DNA of 64,000 bases from Candidatus Aminicenantota bacterium (lineage in GTDB: Bacteria; Acidobacteriota; Aminicenantia; Aminicenantales; Aminicenantaceae). Of this stretch, positions 42,025 through 52,071 are shown in pieces. The translations under genes were made by a program, and so were the position numbers. Position 1 is the first letter of the stretch. Every line of letters starts with the position of its first letter. The stretch is from contig JAFGMO010000052.1 of the NCBI GenBank assembly GCA_016927475.1, forward strand, positions 97,109 through 161,108, written 5' to 3'. Under the pieces are notes generated by a model, which worked only from the letters and a program-made list of their open reading frames with translations, was not told the DNA's origin and searched no databases.

Positions 42025-43257
42025 TTATTGTCCCTCGTTTGTCAAGCCAACGGCCCGGACAGCTCTCTCTATCTGCTCGATTCGGGAAGAAAGACTTCCG
42101 CTGTAACCGATGGATATACGAAGCAGGCCCGGAGAGAGACCCATCTTTTCCTGTTCCTCGGGAGGAATTTCTGACGAGGTTGAAGATCCGGAGCAGGATA
42201 AGAGTGTATCATAATAGCCCAGCGAAACAGCAATATATCCAAATCTTTCTTTGTTCTGAAGAATCGACATCAGTTCTTCCGCTTTTTCCTTTGTCCCGCA
42301 GTTTACAGCCAACATCCCACCAAAACCATAATTCTCATTGATCTGGGATTCAAGGAGATCTCTCTGAGGATGGGAAGGCAGGCCGGGATATATAACCGGA
42401 ACACCCAGCTTATGAAGACGCACGGCAATGGCCATTGCTCGGGCACTGTGTTCTTTCATGCGGAGAGGAAGATGGGGCAGCCGTTGAATGACATCAAAGG
42501 CAACCTGGGGGTCCATTGTGGGTCCCAGGAGCATTACTCTTCCCGTGTGCAAATCCATGAGACGATAGACGAATTCCTGGCCGGCACACACAGCACCTCC
42601 AATAATATCACTGGCCCCATTGATATATTTTGTCAGAGAATAAACCACGATGTCAGCCCCGAGTCTCGCAGGGGAAATCATGACTGGAGTGAAGGTGTTG
42701 TCAACGACGAACGTGATACCTTCTTTTTTGGCCAGTTCAGCTAGAGCGGGAATATCCGCCACCTTCAAAGTCGGATTCCCTACGGCCTCGGTGTAGATCA
42801 CCTTTGTTTTCGACGTTAAGGCGGATTTAAAGGCCGCCGTGTCCGTCGGATCAACAAAGGTCGTTGTTATTCCCATTTGAGGAAAAAGATCTTCCATTAA
42901 GGCATGTGTCCCCCCATAGACGGTATCACTGGAAACGATATGATCACCCACCCGGCAGAGTTGAAGCAGGGTACAGGCAATGGCAGACATCCCACTTCCG
43001 GTGCATACGGCCGCTTCGGTATCCTCCAACGCCGCAAGATACCTGGATAAAATACTGGTTGTGGGATTAAAATGCCTGCTGTAGAGAAAACAACCTCCTT
43101 TATCCGGCCCTCGGATGCCCTGAAAAATTTCAGGCATGATGTCGGGCTCCATTACCGTGAAGGTCGAAGAACGCGAAATGGAGGGTGCTACTCCACCATG
43201 CTCGCCGAATTCACGTTTAACATCGACCATCGCTTGTTCCGGCTTGAATTTTTGCAT
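42025..43257 (-). CDS. Cys/Met-metabolism PLP enzyme, second copy
   Basis: 410 residues; gamma-family PLP enzyme with YSRHFNPT, CTGSGMSAIACTLL, VVDNTFTP and the PLP lysine in YSLTKYINGASDIIGG. The active-site Cys of methionine gamma-lyase (YGC) is replaced in YGGTHAL. It is clearly divergent from the enzyme at 13604-14791, so the two likely have different substrates (cystathionine lyase/synthase, O-acylhomoserine sulfhydrylase or methionine gamma-lyase-like). Monocistronic in appearance. Confidence 0.85.
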   Translation of the reverse strand: MQKFKPEQAMVDVKREFGEHGGVAPSISRSSTFTVMEPDIMPEIFQGIRGPDKGGCFLYSRHFNPTTSILSRYLAALEDTEAAVCTGSGMSAIACTLLQLCRVGDHIVSSDTVYGGTHALMEDLFPQMGITTTFVDPTDTAAFKSALTSKTKVIYTEAVGNPTLKVADIPALAELAKKEGITFVVDNTFTPVMISPARLGADIVVYSLTKYINGASDIIGGAVCAGQEFVYRLMDLHTGRVMLLGPTMDPQVAFDVIQRLPHLPLRMKEHSARAMAIAVRLHKLGVPVIYPGLPSHPQRDLLESQINENYGFGGMLAVNCGTKEKAEELMSILQNKERFGYIAVSLGYYDTLLSCSGSSTSSEIPPEEQEKMGLSPGLLRISIGYSGSLSSRIEQIERAVRAVGLTNEGQ

Positions 43258-43437
43258 TCCATCCTCCCGTTTGGATTCTTTTTATTTTATTTTATCACAT
43301 TACTTCTGGAAGAAAAAAATACGTCCCATTAATAAATCGTTCAGGGTTAGCAGCGTTATATTGCACTTTCCCGCACTCTATACTATCATCATACGTTGTC
43401 ACTGCGTGGGAAAATATAAATCAATAAAGGAGGTCTT

Positions 43438-45465
43438 ATGAAGCGCTTGATTTGTTTTTCGGCGGCAATACTATGCTTGACATTGTTGCTTACCGCCGTT
43501 GAGAAAAAACCACTATCAATCGAAGATATGCACGTTTTTAAAACTGTGAGGAACCTGGTGATCTCCCCGGACGGAAAAAAAATCGCCTTTTCCGTAAGTT
43601 TTTACTGCCCCAAGGAACAAAGGCAAAAAGGTGATATCTATATCATGGATATCAACGGCAGCCACTTGCGAAAACTGACCACACATCCTTCTGTCGAGAG
43701 CGGAATAAGCTGGTCTCCTTGCAGCCAAAAGATTGCCTTCAGTGCCGTCCGTGAAGGGAAAAAAAGCCAGGTATTTGTCATCCGGATAGACGGTGGGGAA
43801 GCTGAAAAACTCACCGATATGGAGGAAGGCGCCCGGGATCCTCATTGGAGTCCGGATGGAAAATGGATCGCCTTTACTTCCAGTCTCGGAAGCATGTACA
43901 CGGAAGATTTTAAAAAAGAATTGGGTGACGTCCGGTTCATCACCCATCTCCGTTACACTCATGTGCGTAACTGGGATGACGGGAAAAGGCAAAGAATTTT
44001 TATCATACCCTCCGATGGATCGGCCGGCTCCAAACAGATGACACGGGGGGCATGCTCAGACGAAGGAGATTTCGACTTCTCCTGGTCACCTGACGGCAGT
44101 GAGATCGCCTTTGTTTCCAATAGAGATGAGAAATGGTGGGACTCCATAAATACCGACATTTATACGATCAGCGTTCCAGAGGGAGTGACAAAAAAGATAA
44201 CCCTCAACAAGGGGCCCGACCACAGCCCATCATTCAGCCCGGACGGCAAACATATCGCCTGGAGAAGTATCTTCACCTACAACTACGAAAGTGAACATTA
44301 CAAGGTCGTCGTCGCGGACCGGAACGGGAAAAACGTCAAACCTTTGACAGATTCCTTAGACCGTACAGTCCGAAGCTTTCAGTGGTCTCCCTGTGGAAAA
44401 AAGCTATATTTCCTCTACGGTTCAGAAGGCGTATACAACATCAAGTCTGTTCCCGCCCAAGGAGGACCTTACCAAGACGTTATGGTCGGCAGGTTTGTTA
44501 TCAATGACTTCGCAGTTGCTCCGGATGGAAAACAGTTCGTAGCCCTCAAGGGAGACGATGTTCAACAGCCGGAGCTCTTTTCTTATGATGGAAAATTCAA
44601 CCGGTTGACATCCTTCAATGACGCAGCAACAGAAAAAATTTTCATCCAACCTGTCCAAGAAATATGGTTCCCCAGTACGGACGGCACACAAGTCCAGGGA
44701 TGGATCATCAAACCCGTCGGTTTTGAAGAAGGGAAAAAATACCCGCTTATTCTCTCCATCCATGGGGGGCCTCACGGCATGAGCACTATTTCTTTTCGCT
44801 TTGATTTTCAGCTCTACGCCGCAAACGGCTATTGTGTCTTCTACACAAATCCTCGGGCATCTCTTGGTTACGGAGAAAAATTCAGCCGTGATATTTGGGA
44901 AGATTGGGGGGGACAATGTTATGAGGACATCATGGCCGGCATTGACCATGTCCTCGAAAAAGGATTTGTCGATCCTGAAAAAATGGGTGTAACCGGAGGA
45001 AGTTTTGGGGGATATATGACCAACTGGGTCATCGGGCACACCGGTCGTTTCGCCGCGGCTGTTACTGTCGCCGGGCTTTCCAACCTGGTATCTTTTTACG
45101 GAACAACGGATGAACAATTTTTCCCGGAAACGGAATTCAAAGGAAAACCCTGGACGAATAAAGAAATCTACCTGAAACATTCCCCTGTCTGGTACGCTGA
45201 ACATTTCAAAACACCAACCCTGATCATTCACGGTCAGTATGACTTCCGCGTACGCACAGAGCAGGCCGAACAGATGTTTACAGCCCTCCAAAAACAGGAT
45301 GTACCCAGTGCTTATGCCTGGTTTCCCGACGAAGGGCACGGTGTAAGAAAACCCATACACCGCAAGCTCTACTACAAAATCATCCTGGACTGGTTCGACC
45401 ATTTCATCAAAGAAAAACCCTCGCACTTTTTGAAGGAGGCCTCTGGGAACCAGCCTTTATCATAG
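43438..45465 (+). CDS. Secreted S9-family prolyl oligopeptidase-like peptidase
   Basis: 675 residues. A signal peptide (about 1-20) is followed by a beta-propeller of repeats with WSPDGK motifs (NLVISPDGKKIAF, DPHWSPDGKWIAF, DFSWSPDGSEIAF, SPSFSPDGKHIAW) and an alpha/beta-hydrolase domain. The nucleophile is in GVTGGSFGGYMTNW, the Asp in IIHGQYDFRVR, the His in DEGHGV: the S9C (acylaminoacyl/dipeptidyl) type. It probably degrades peptides in the periplasm or outside. AAAGGAGG precedes the start. Confidence 0.93.
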   Translation: MKRLICFSAAILCLTLLLTAVEKKPLSIEDMHVFKTVRNLVISPDGKKIAFSVSFYCPKEQRQKGDIYIMDINGSHLRKLTTHPSVESGISWSPCSQKIAFSAVREGKKSQVFVIRIDGGEAEKLTDMEEGARDPHWSPDGKWIAFTSSLGSMYTEDFKKELGDVRFITHLRYTHVRNWDDGKRQRIFIIPSDGSAGSKQMTRGACSDEGDFDFSWSPDGSEIAFVSNRDEKWWDSINTDIYTISVPEGVTKKITLNKGPDHSPSFSPDGKHIAWRSIFTYNYESEHYKVVVADRNGKNVKPLTDSLDRTVRSFQWSPCGKKLYFLYGSEGVYNIKSVPAQGGPYQDVMVGRFVINDFAVAPDGKQFVALKGDDVQQPELFSYDGKFNRLTSFNDAATEKIFIQPVQEIWFPSTDGTQVQGWIIKPVGFEEGKKYPLILSIHGGPHGMSTISFRFDFQLYAANGYCVFYTNPRASLGYGEKFSRDIWEDWGGQCYEDIMAGIDHVLEKGFVDPEKMGVTGGSFGGYMTNWVIGHTGRFAAAVTVAGLSNLVSFYGTTDEQFFPETEFKGKPWTNKEIYLKHSPVWYAEHFKTPTLIIHGQYDFRVRTEQAEQMFTALQKQDVPSAYAWFPDEGHGVRKPIHRKLYYKIILDWFDHFIKEKPSHFLKEASGNQPLS

Positions 45466-45544
45466 AGGTTAGGCCTCTGCCTAAAAAACGGCATGACTCT
45501 GAAGTTCATCACAGAATGATCCCGGCTCGAAACAAGCAGGAACA

Positions 45545-48259
45545 ATGACGAAAAATATGATCAAACTCCGCGGAGTAAAGGTCAACAACCTAAAAAATAT
45601 CGACCTCAACCTCCCCTTGAACAAACTCATCGTGGTCACAGGCGTATCCGGCTCCGGGAAATCTTCGCTGGCGTTCGATACCCTCTATGCCGAAGGTCAA
45701 CGGCGTTATATTGAATCGTTATCCGCTTACGCCCGCCAATTTCTTCAGAGAATGGAAAAACCTGATGCCGACCTTATTGAGGGAATCACTCCGGCTATCG
45801 CCATCCAGCAGAAAGCAGTGACAAAAAATCCCCGGTCAACGGTTGCGACAGTCACCGAAATATACGACTTCCTTCGCGTTCTTTTTGCCCGCATCGGAAT
45901 TGTTCATTGCAAAAACTGCGGTCTCCCCATAGACCGCGATACCATTGACGGAATCGTCGAGACTCTGTATCGGTTGCCTTTAGGAACAAAAATCAAAATT
46001 ATATTCACCTGGAATACGGAAAAAGGAGAAATCCTATTAAAAACGGACGGGTTTCACCGGGCTGTTATTAAGGGAAAGGTTATCGGCCTGGATAAGATAA
46101 ACTTTAACGAAAAACCCGCCATCGACATTCTGGTCGACAGGTTGTCTGTGGATAAAAAGGACCGGGAAAGACTGGTCGACTCACTGGAGACTGCTCTTCG
46201 AAAAGGAGAAGGACGGCTTAAAATCCAAACCGAAAATGGTGAAGAATATTTTTTTTCCGAGCATCTGGAATGCAAAAAGTGCGGGATTCAGTATGAGGAC
46301 CCGTTCCCCAACCTCTTTTCTTTCAACACACCTCAAGGTGCCTGTCCGGTCTGTCACGGATTTGGGGATCTCGCTGTTCTGGATGAGGATAAAGTCATTC
46401 CCGATCCGAACAAAAGCCTGGAAGAGGGCGCCGTCGAACCCTGGACCAAGCCCGGTTCCAAAAGGAGGAAAAGAAAACTCGTCCAGGAGGCGCAACAACG
46501 CGGCATCCCAACACACGTTCCGTATAAAAATCTTGATGAAAGAGGGAAACGCTTTGTCTTTGAAGGAGAAGGACATTACAAGGGGGTTAAAGGTTTTTTC
46601 GACCGGCTCCAAAAAAAGAAGTACAAGATCCAAGCACGGGTTCTCCTAAGCCGGTACCGCAAGTACATACCCTGTCCGGCCTGCCAGCAGTCACGCCTGA
46701 ACCCTCAGGCTCTCACCGTAAGAGTGGAGGAGCTCAACATAGGCCAAGTTGTCAAAAAAACCGTCAGGGATGCTTACTCCTTTTTTTCCGCTCTTCCTCT
46801 AAGCCCTTATAAAAAACGTGTCGCAGAAAAACTGTTGTCGGAAATTCAAAATCGTTTGAAATTTTTACTCGAAGTCGGCCTGGATTACATCACCCTTGAC
46901 CGGATGACATTCACCCTGAGCGGAGGAGAGGCCCAGCGGATCAACCTGGCAGCAGCGCTCGGATCCTCGCTGGTGGGAACCCTGTTTGTTCTCGATGAAC
47001 CCAGCATTGGACTCCACGCCCGTGATAACCACCGGCTGGTAGATATTTTAAAATCACTTAAAAATATGGGAAATACAGTTCTGGTCGTGGAACACGACCC
47101 GGAGATCATTCAAGCAGCCGATCACCTGGTGGATCTGGGTCCCGGCGCCGGGGAAAAAGGAGGAGAGGTGATGTACTCAGGCCCGTATGGAAATATCACC
47201 GCAACTAAAAATTCCCTGACGGCTGCATTTTTGAATAAGGAACTACGGATTGAGCTTCCTCAAACACGCCGCCGGCCTGACCGTTTCATTCACATCAAAA
47301 AAGCAAGCAAACATAACCTCAAAAACATTGATGTCAGCATCCCTTTGAACACGATCACCTGTGTTACAGGAGTTTCGGGTTCCGGGAAAAGCACCTTGAT
47401 CTATGATGTCCTTTATAAGGGATGGAAGGGAGAAACACGGGACGGCTTCAAAACCATCGAAGGTCTCGAACTCATCAATGAAATGATCATGGTCGACCAG
47501 GCTCCCATAAGCACATCACCGCGGTCCATACCGGCAACATATACCAAAATCTTGGATGAGATCCGTACTATCTTCAGTTCCACTCGGGAAGCAAAAGCAC
47601 AAGGATTCAAACCAGGGTTTTTTTCTTTCAACACCTCCGGAGGAAGGTGTGAAGAATGCCAGGGAGCAGGGCAGCAGATTATCGAAATGCAGTTTTTATC
47701 AGATGTGGTTCTTACCTGTGAATCCTGTAAAGGAAAAAGGTTCAAAGAGGATATCCTCGAGATAAAGGTTAACAGCAAAAATATTGACGACGTGCTCCGC
47801 ATGAGCGTTACAGAAGCCTGGGATTTTTTCCGGGACAGGCCGCGCATACTCAAAAAACTAAAACCTCTCAAAGATGTAGGATTAGGTTATTTGCGATTGG
47901 GACAACCAACAACAACTCTCTCCGGAGGTGAACTTCAGCGGATCAAGCTGGCCCATCATCTCATCCACAAAAAATCGAAAGGAATTCTTTATCTGTTCGA
48001 TGAACCTACCATTGGTCTTCACCTTTATGACATCAATATACTGCTGGACTGCTTCCAAAAATTGGTTCACGAAGGTCATTCCGTGGTTATTATTGAGCAC
48101 AATCTGGACGTGATCAAATGCAGTGATTATATTATCGACCTCGGCCCTGAAGGAGGGGAGGGAGGAGGAGAGGTTGTCGTTCAGGGCTCTCCCGAAGATA
48201 TCGTCATCTCACCCCGTTCATACACGGCCCGGTTCCTGAAAAAACATATTTCCGCATAA
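45545..48259 (+). CDS. uvrA: Excinuclease ABC subunit UvrA
   Basis: 904 residues, slightly shorter than the usual ~940. Two ABC modules are present: Walker A GVSGSGKSSLAFDTL and GVSGSGKSTLIYDVL; signatures LSGGEAQRI and LSGGELQRIK; Walker B FVLDEPSIGLH and YLFDEPTIGLH. Zinc-binding Cys clusters (CKNCG; CKKCG..CPVCHGFG; CEECQG..CESCKG) and the UvrB-contact region are kept. In the second module the family's IGRTPRSNPATYT is altered to ISTSPRSIPATYT, so it might be a UvrA paralogue rather than the housekeeping copy. It scans DNA for bulky damage with UvrB. Confidence 0.9.
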   Translation: MTKNMIKLRGVKVNNLKNIDLNLPLNKLIVVTGVSGSGKSSLAFDTLYAEGQRRYIESLSAYARQFLQRMEKPDADLIEGITPAIAIQQKAVTKNPRSTVATVTEIYDFLRVLFARIGIVHCKNCGLPIDRDTIDGIVETLYRLPLGTKIKIIFTWNTEKGEILLKTDGFHRAVIKGKVIGLDKINFNEKPAIDILVDRLSVDKKDRERLVDSLETALRKGEGRLKIQTENGEEYFFSEHLECKKCGIQYEDPFPNLFSFNTPQGACPVCHGFGDLAVLDEDKVIPDPNKSLEEGAVEPWTKPGSKRRKRKLVQEAQQRGIPTHVPYKNLDERGKRFVFEGEGHYKGVKGFFDRLQKKKYKIQARVLLSRYRKYIPCPACQQSRLNPQALTVRVEELNIGQVVKKTVRDAYSFFSALPLSPYKKRVAEKLLSEIQNRLKFLLEVGLDYITLDRMTFTLSGGEAQRINLAAALGSSLVGTLFVLDEPSIGLHARDNHRLVDILKSLKNMGNTVLVVEHDPEIIQAADHLVDLGPGAGEKGGEVMYSGPYGNITATKNSLTAAFLNKELRIELPQTRRRPDRFIHIKKASKHNLKNIDVSIPLNTITCVTGVSGSGKSTLIYDVLYKGWKGETRDGFKTIEGLELINEMIMVDQAPISTSPRSIPATYTKILDEIRTIFSSTREAKAQGFKPGFFSFNTSGGRCEECQGAGQQIIEMQFLSDVVLTCESCKGKRFKEDILEIKVNSKNIDDVLRMSVTEAWDFFRDRPRILKKLKPLKDVGLGYLRLGQPTTTLSGGELQRIKLAHHLIHKKSKGILYLFDEPTIGLHLYDINILLDCFQKLVHEGHSVVIIEHNLDVIKCSDYIIDLGPEGGEGGGEVVVQGSPEDIVISPRSYTARFLKKHISA

Positions 48260-48272
48260 ATATTTTCTTTTT

Positions 48273-48300
48273 TTGACATATCTGTTAAAGGTGATATAAA
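48273..48300 (+). promoter_or_regulatory. Promoter of the NhaC-type antiporter gene
   Basis: Consensus TTGACA (48273-48278), 16-base spacer, TATAAA (48295-48300), 39 bases before the ATG. Confidence 0.72.
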
Positions 48301-48339
48301 CTTGTTTTTTCAACATAAGATTTTTGTGAGGTGTTGTTC

Positions 48340-49758
48340 ATGATGGGAACTTTTGGCTGGTTTTCCATACTTCCCCCGGTTTTGGCCATAATCCTGGCCA
48401 TAAAAACCAAACATGTCTACGTTTCTCTGGTTCTGGGCATCTGGCTGGGATGGACCATTATCGACGGCTGGAATCCGCTGGCCGGGGCCGTCCATATGAT
48501 CGACGCCATGGTCGATGTTTTTAAAAACGAAGACAACACCCATGTGATTTTTTTCAGCGCAATGATCGGGGCCGTTATCACCTTTACCCAATATTCGGGC
48601 GGAATGCAGGGATTTATTAACTGGATCACAAAAAAAGGATTTGTCAAGACAAGAAAATCAGCCGGGCTTCTGGCCTGGTTTTTGAGTTTTTTTATCTTCA
48701 TAGAATCCAGCATCTGTGTCCTTGTTTCAGGAGCCGTCGCCCGTCCCCTTTTTGATAAACTGAAGATCTCCCGGGAAAAACTCAGCTATATCCTCGACTC
48801 CACCTCCGCTCCCAAATGCATCCTTATTCCCCTGAATGCTTGGGGGGCCTTTATCCTCGGCCTACTGGCCTCTCAGAACGTCGACAAACCCGTTCACCTG
48901 CTTATTTCCTCACTGCCTTTCAACTTTTATGCCCTGGCTGCCATTTTGTTTGTCCTTCTGACGATACTCTTTCAGATAGATTTCGGCCCCATGAAATCAG
49001 CGGAAAAAAGAGTCCGGGAAGAAGGAAAGCTTCTTCGCCGCGGTGCCCAACCTTTGATCTCGAATGAGGTTACTTTAACACCCAAAAAAGAAGGCATTCC
49101 GGCCCGGGCCTTCAATATGGTCTTGCCGGTCGCAACCATGGTGTTTGCACTTCCCATCGCTTTTCTTATCACAGGCAAAGGCAGTTTCATGGACGGACAA
49201 GGCTCACTGGCAGTCCTTTGGTCCGTTTTGGTGGCTCTTTCGGCGGCCGGCATCGCTTATTCCATACAGCGTCTGATGACCGTCCATGAAATCGTCCGCA
49301 TGTTCCTTAAAGGCGTATCAGGCTTGATGCCCCTGGCCCTGCTCATGATTCTGGCTTTTGTCATAGGCAACACCTGTACGATGTTGGGAACGGGACCCTT
49401 TGTCGCTCAGGTCGTCAAGTCGACCATACATCCGGGTTTTATCCCTACTCTCCTGTTCGCGGTTTCCTGCTTTATCGCTTTCTCAACCGGAACATCATGG
49501 GGAACTTTTGCCATCATGATTCCCATTGCCGTCCCCATGATAACCATCATTCCCCTTCATCCGGGATTGACACTGGCTGCAGTACTGAGCGGCGGGGTTT
49601 TCGGCGACCATTGCTCTCCCATTTCCGATACGACCATAATTTCATCCATGGCCGCCGCCACAGACCATATCGACCATGTGCGGACCCAACTCCCATACGC
49701 ATTGGGAGCCGCCGGCCTGGCCATGCTATTTTTTCTTCTTTTTGGTTTCCTTTTATAA
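48340..49758 (+). CDS. NhaC-family Na+/H+ antiporter-like transporter
   Basis: About 472 residues, 11-12 transmembrane helices. Typical NhaC stretches are VSLVLGIWLGW, SAPKCILIPLNAWGAFILGLL, FIAFSTGTSWGTFAIMIPIAVPM, LSGGVFGDHCSPISDTTIISS. It probably exchanges H+ or a carboxylate/amine for Na+; NhaC relatives such as MleN transport malate/lactate, so the exact substrate is open. The first frame codon is GTG (48331), but the ATG at 48340 is placed properly behind GAGG. Confidence 0.87.
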   Translation: MMGTFGWFSILPPVLAIILAIKTKHVYVSLVLGIWLGWTIIDGWNPLAGAVHMIDAMVDVFKNEDNTHVIFFSAMIGAVITFTQYSGGMQGFINWITKKGFVKTRKSAGLLAWFLSFFIFIESSICVLVSGAVARPLFDKLKISREKLSYILDSTSAPKCILIPLNAWGAFILGLLASQNVDKPVHLLISSLPFNFYALAAILFVLLTILFQIDFGPMKSAEKRVREEGKLLRRGAQPLISNEVTLTPKKEGIPARAFNMVLPVATMVFALPIAFLITGKGSFMDGQGSLAVLWSVLVALSAAGIAYSIQRLMTVHEIVRMFLKGVSGLMPLALLMILAFVIGNTCTMLGTGPFVAQVVKSTIHPGFIPTLLFAVSCFIAFSTGTSWGTFAIMIPIAVPMITIIPLHPGLTLAAVLSGGVFGDHCSPISDTTIISSMAAATDHIDHVRTQLPYALGAAGLAMLFFLLFGFLL

Positions 49759-49902
49759 GAATGCGTCGTTTTGGTAACAGAGTTAACAGAGGTCTTATCC
49801 AAGGCCGTCATCTGCGTTATAATAACCACCGATTATTCTCAAAAGATACTTCAACGGGAAAGAACCCGTGATACCGCCATACCCACGATAAGGAGGACAT
49901 CC

Positions 49903-52071
49903 GTGTCAAAAAAGAGATTGATGCCACGTTTTTTTGTTCTTGTGCTTTTTTTAGGAAGCATTTCTCTATATGCCGGAAACATTTTTATTCAGGAATCCCC
50001 TGGCGAGGATTCCCTTCATGCATTCAGAAATTTCGTTCATTATAGAATGTCTCTGGACAAAGTGCCGGGAATGTCCATCGGTTTTTGCCAGGGCAACCGC
50101 ATCTGGGCAGAAGGATTCGGGTATGCCGACCTGGAAAATAAGGTATCCGCCATTCCAGAAAGTTCCTATCGTCTTGCATCAATCACCAAGACCATAACAG
50201 CCATGGCCATTTTAATGCTGGCGGAAGAGGGGAAAATCAACCTGGATGCTGAAGTTCAGCATTACGTTTCACCTTTTCCTTTAAAAAAATGGCCGGTTAC
50301 CATTCGAAATCTTTTGGGACACCTGGGCGGAATCAGTCACTACAAAAATGCCTATGAAGAACTTCACATCAAAGTCCACAAGAATACCCGGGAAGCCCTG
50401 GATATATTCAAAGATTTCGAACTTGTGGCGGAACCGGGAACCAAGTTCAACTATTCCAGCTACGGCTTCAACCTATTAGGCGCCGTGGTAGAGGAAGCCT
50501 CCGGCCGTCCTTATGGAGAATTTATTCAAACTTTTATCTTTAAGCCCCTTGGTATGACACATTCATGTCTCGATAATCCGGCTGACCTGATCCCCAACAG
50601 GGTCCGTGGCTACAGAATCATCGACGGTGAAATCAAAAACTCAGAATATGTTGATGTTTCCAGCCGCTTCGCCGGAGGGGGCACTCGATCGTCGGTGGTT
50701 GACCTTCTGAAATACGCGCAAGGCATTTTCGAAGGCTGGCTCCTCAAAGAAAACACCTTCCGAATGATGTTTACCTCAATGTCTACCAGGAACGGTATTC
50801 GTACCGGATACGGCATGGGCTGGAGGGTCCAACCCTGGAACGGACATTTCCAGGTTTCTCATGGAGGCTCCCAACCTGAGACAAGAACACACATTTTAAT
50901 CTTCCCTTGCGAAAAGTTCGCCATAGCCGCCGCCACCAACAGGGAAGGTTTGAATTTGATGCCCTATATCACACGTTTGGCTGAAACGGTCCTCGGGGAA
51001 GACCTCGACCATCCCGCTTACGTCACCGGCAGGGCGGGACAAGCCGTTTACAACGGCTGCCGGGACATCTATTCTTACGGTCTAAGCCAGTTCGACTGGC
51101 TGGAAAGGTCTCTTGTGGAAAAAGGGGAAGAACTTGAAAAGGCTTTCTCCTATTTTACGGAATACACCAGCGGAGACAAACTTAAAAATCATTTTTATGA
51201 GACGCGGGAGAAGATTCAAAGGGGGATCGATCCCGTTTCCGGATCGGCCTGGATCAAGATCGGAACATTCATGGCCGGCCAACTTCAAAAGGCGTTTGGA
51301 GAACAAAAACTTGACTCCTACCATAAGACCGGCCCTACGGCATTTTTTAGGGATTATTTTGAACTCAGCCGAAGCCTGCCGGCTGAAGGAAGGAGGTTCC
51401 TTTTCCCCGACACTTTTGAAGCACAGCTCAAAACATGGGAAGCGGACTGGGCAGCCACTCACACGGAAGACATCGCCAGGTTGACGATTCGAGTCGATTC
51501 GGACTTTTCCGCCTTGGACCGTATTCTGAAACAAGGTTTCACCGGCCGCCGTATTTATCCCGATTTCTGCGTCGAGCTTTCCAATGCAGCCCGGCAATAT
51601 TTTGACAAGGGTTTGATCCAGAAGTCCGAAGAGATCTTAAACTTAACGCTTGAGCTTTATCCGCTTCATCCGGAACCACACAGTGGTCTGGCGGCTGTGA
51701 GGCTTTGGGAGGGGGATACCGCTGCTGCAAAACGCCTTTATGACAAGGCCCGGGAAGTTGACCCCGATCAGGAAGGCACGAGTTTGAATGAAATCGAATT
51801 TGTTGCATCCAAACTGCGGGACACAAAAAAAATAAAAGCTCTCTTCGCCCTTGCCGAAATTGCCATCGGACTTTATCCGGAAAACGCCCGTCTGCAAAAA
51901 GAGGTGGGAGATATGTATATGCAAACCGGACAAACGGAGAAGGCGGCTGAATGCTACCGGAAGGCGCTGGAACTCGAACCCGAACTTAAAGGAATTCAGG
52001 AAAAATTAGCCCGAATAGAAAAAAGAAAAGCACCGGAAAAGGAGAAAATCCATGAATCCGTCTATCGGTGA
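49903..52071 (+). CDS. Secreted serine hydrolase (beta-lactamase-type) with C-terminal TPR repeats
   Basis: About 722 residues. Signal peptide to about residue 24 (FVLVLFLGSISLYA). Residues 35-380: penicillin-binding/class C beta-lactamase fold with SXXK in SITKT, the second motif FNYSSYGFN and HGG near VSHGGSQ. The rest is helical with TPR-type repeats near the C-terminus (AAKRLYDKAREVDP, AAECYRKALELEP). Likely a periplasmic esterase or peptidase, not proven beta-lactamase. The start is GTG (49903) behind AAGGAGGA; a longer upstream frame exists but has no site. It overlaps the SagB-like gene by 20 bases. Confidence 0.85.
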   Translation: MSKKRLMPRFFVLVLFLGSISLYAGNIFIQESPGEDSLHAFRNFVHYRMSLDKVPGMSIGFCQGNRIWAEGFGYADLENKVSAIPESSYRLASITKTITAMAILMLAEEGKINLDAEVQHYVSPFPLKKWPVTIRNLLGHLGGISHYKNAYEELHIKVHKNTREALDIFKDFELVAEPGTKFNYSSYGFNLLGAVVEEASGRPYGEFIQTFIFKPLGMTHSCLDNPADLIPNRVRGYRIIDGEIKNSEYVDVSSRFAGGGTRSSVVDLLKYAQGIFEGWLLKENTFRMMFTSMSTRNGIRTGYGMGWRVQPWNGHFQVSHGGSQPETRTHILIFPCEKFAIAAATNREGLNLMPYITRLAETVLGEDLDHPAYVTGRAGQAVYNGCRDIYSYGLSQFDWLERSLVEKGEELEKAFSYFTEYTSGDKLKNHFYETREKIQRGIDPVSGSAWIKIGTFMAGQLQKAFGEQKLDSYHKTGPTAFFRDYFELSRSLPAEGRRFLFPDTFEAQLKTWEADWAATHTEDIARLTIRVDSDFSALDRILKQGFTGRRIYPDFCVELSNAARQYFDKGLIQKSEEILNLTLELYPLHPEPHSGLAAVRLWEGDTAAAKRLYDKAREVDPDQEGTSLNEIEFVASKLRDTKKIKALFALAEIAIGLYPENARLQKEVGDMYMQTGQTEKAAECYRKALELEPELKGIQEKLARIEKRKAPEKEKIHESVYR

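Noticed and set aside
45470..45520. AGAGG-TTAGG-CCTCT stem after the S9 peptidase gene as terminator
   Set aside because: The stem is only five base pairs and lacks a T-run on the plus strand.
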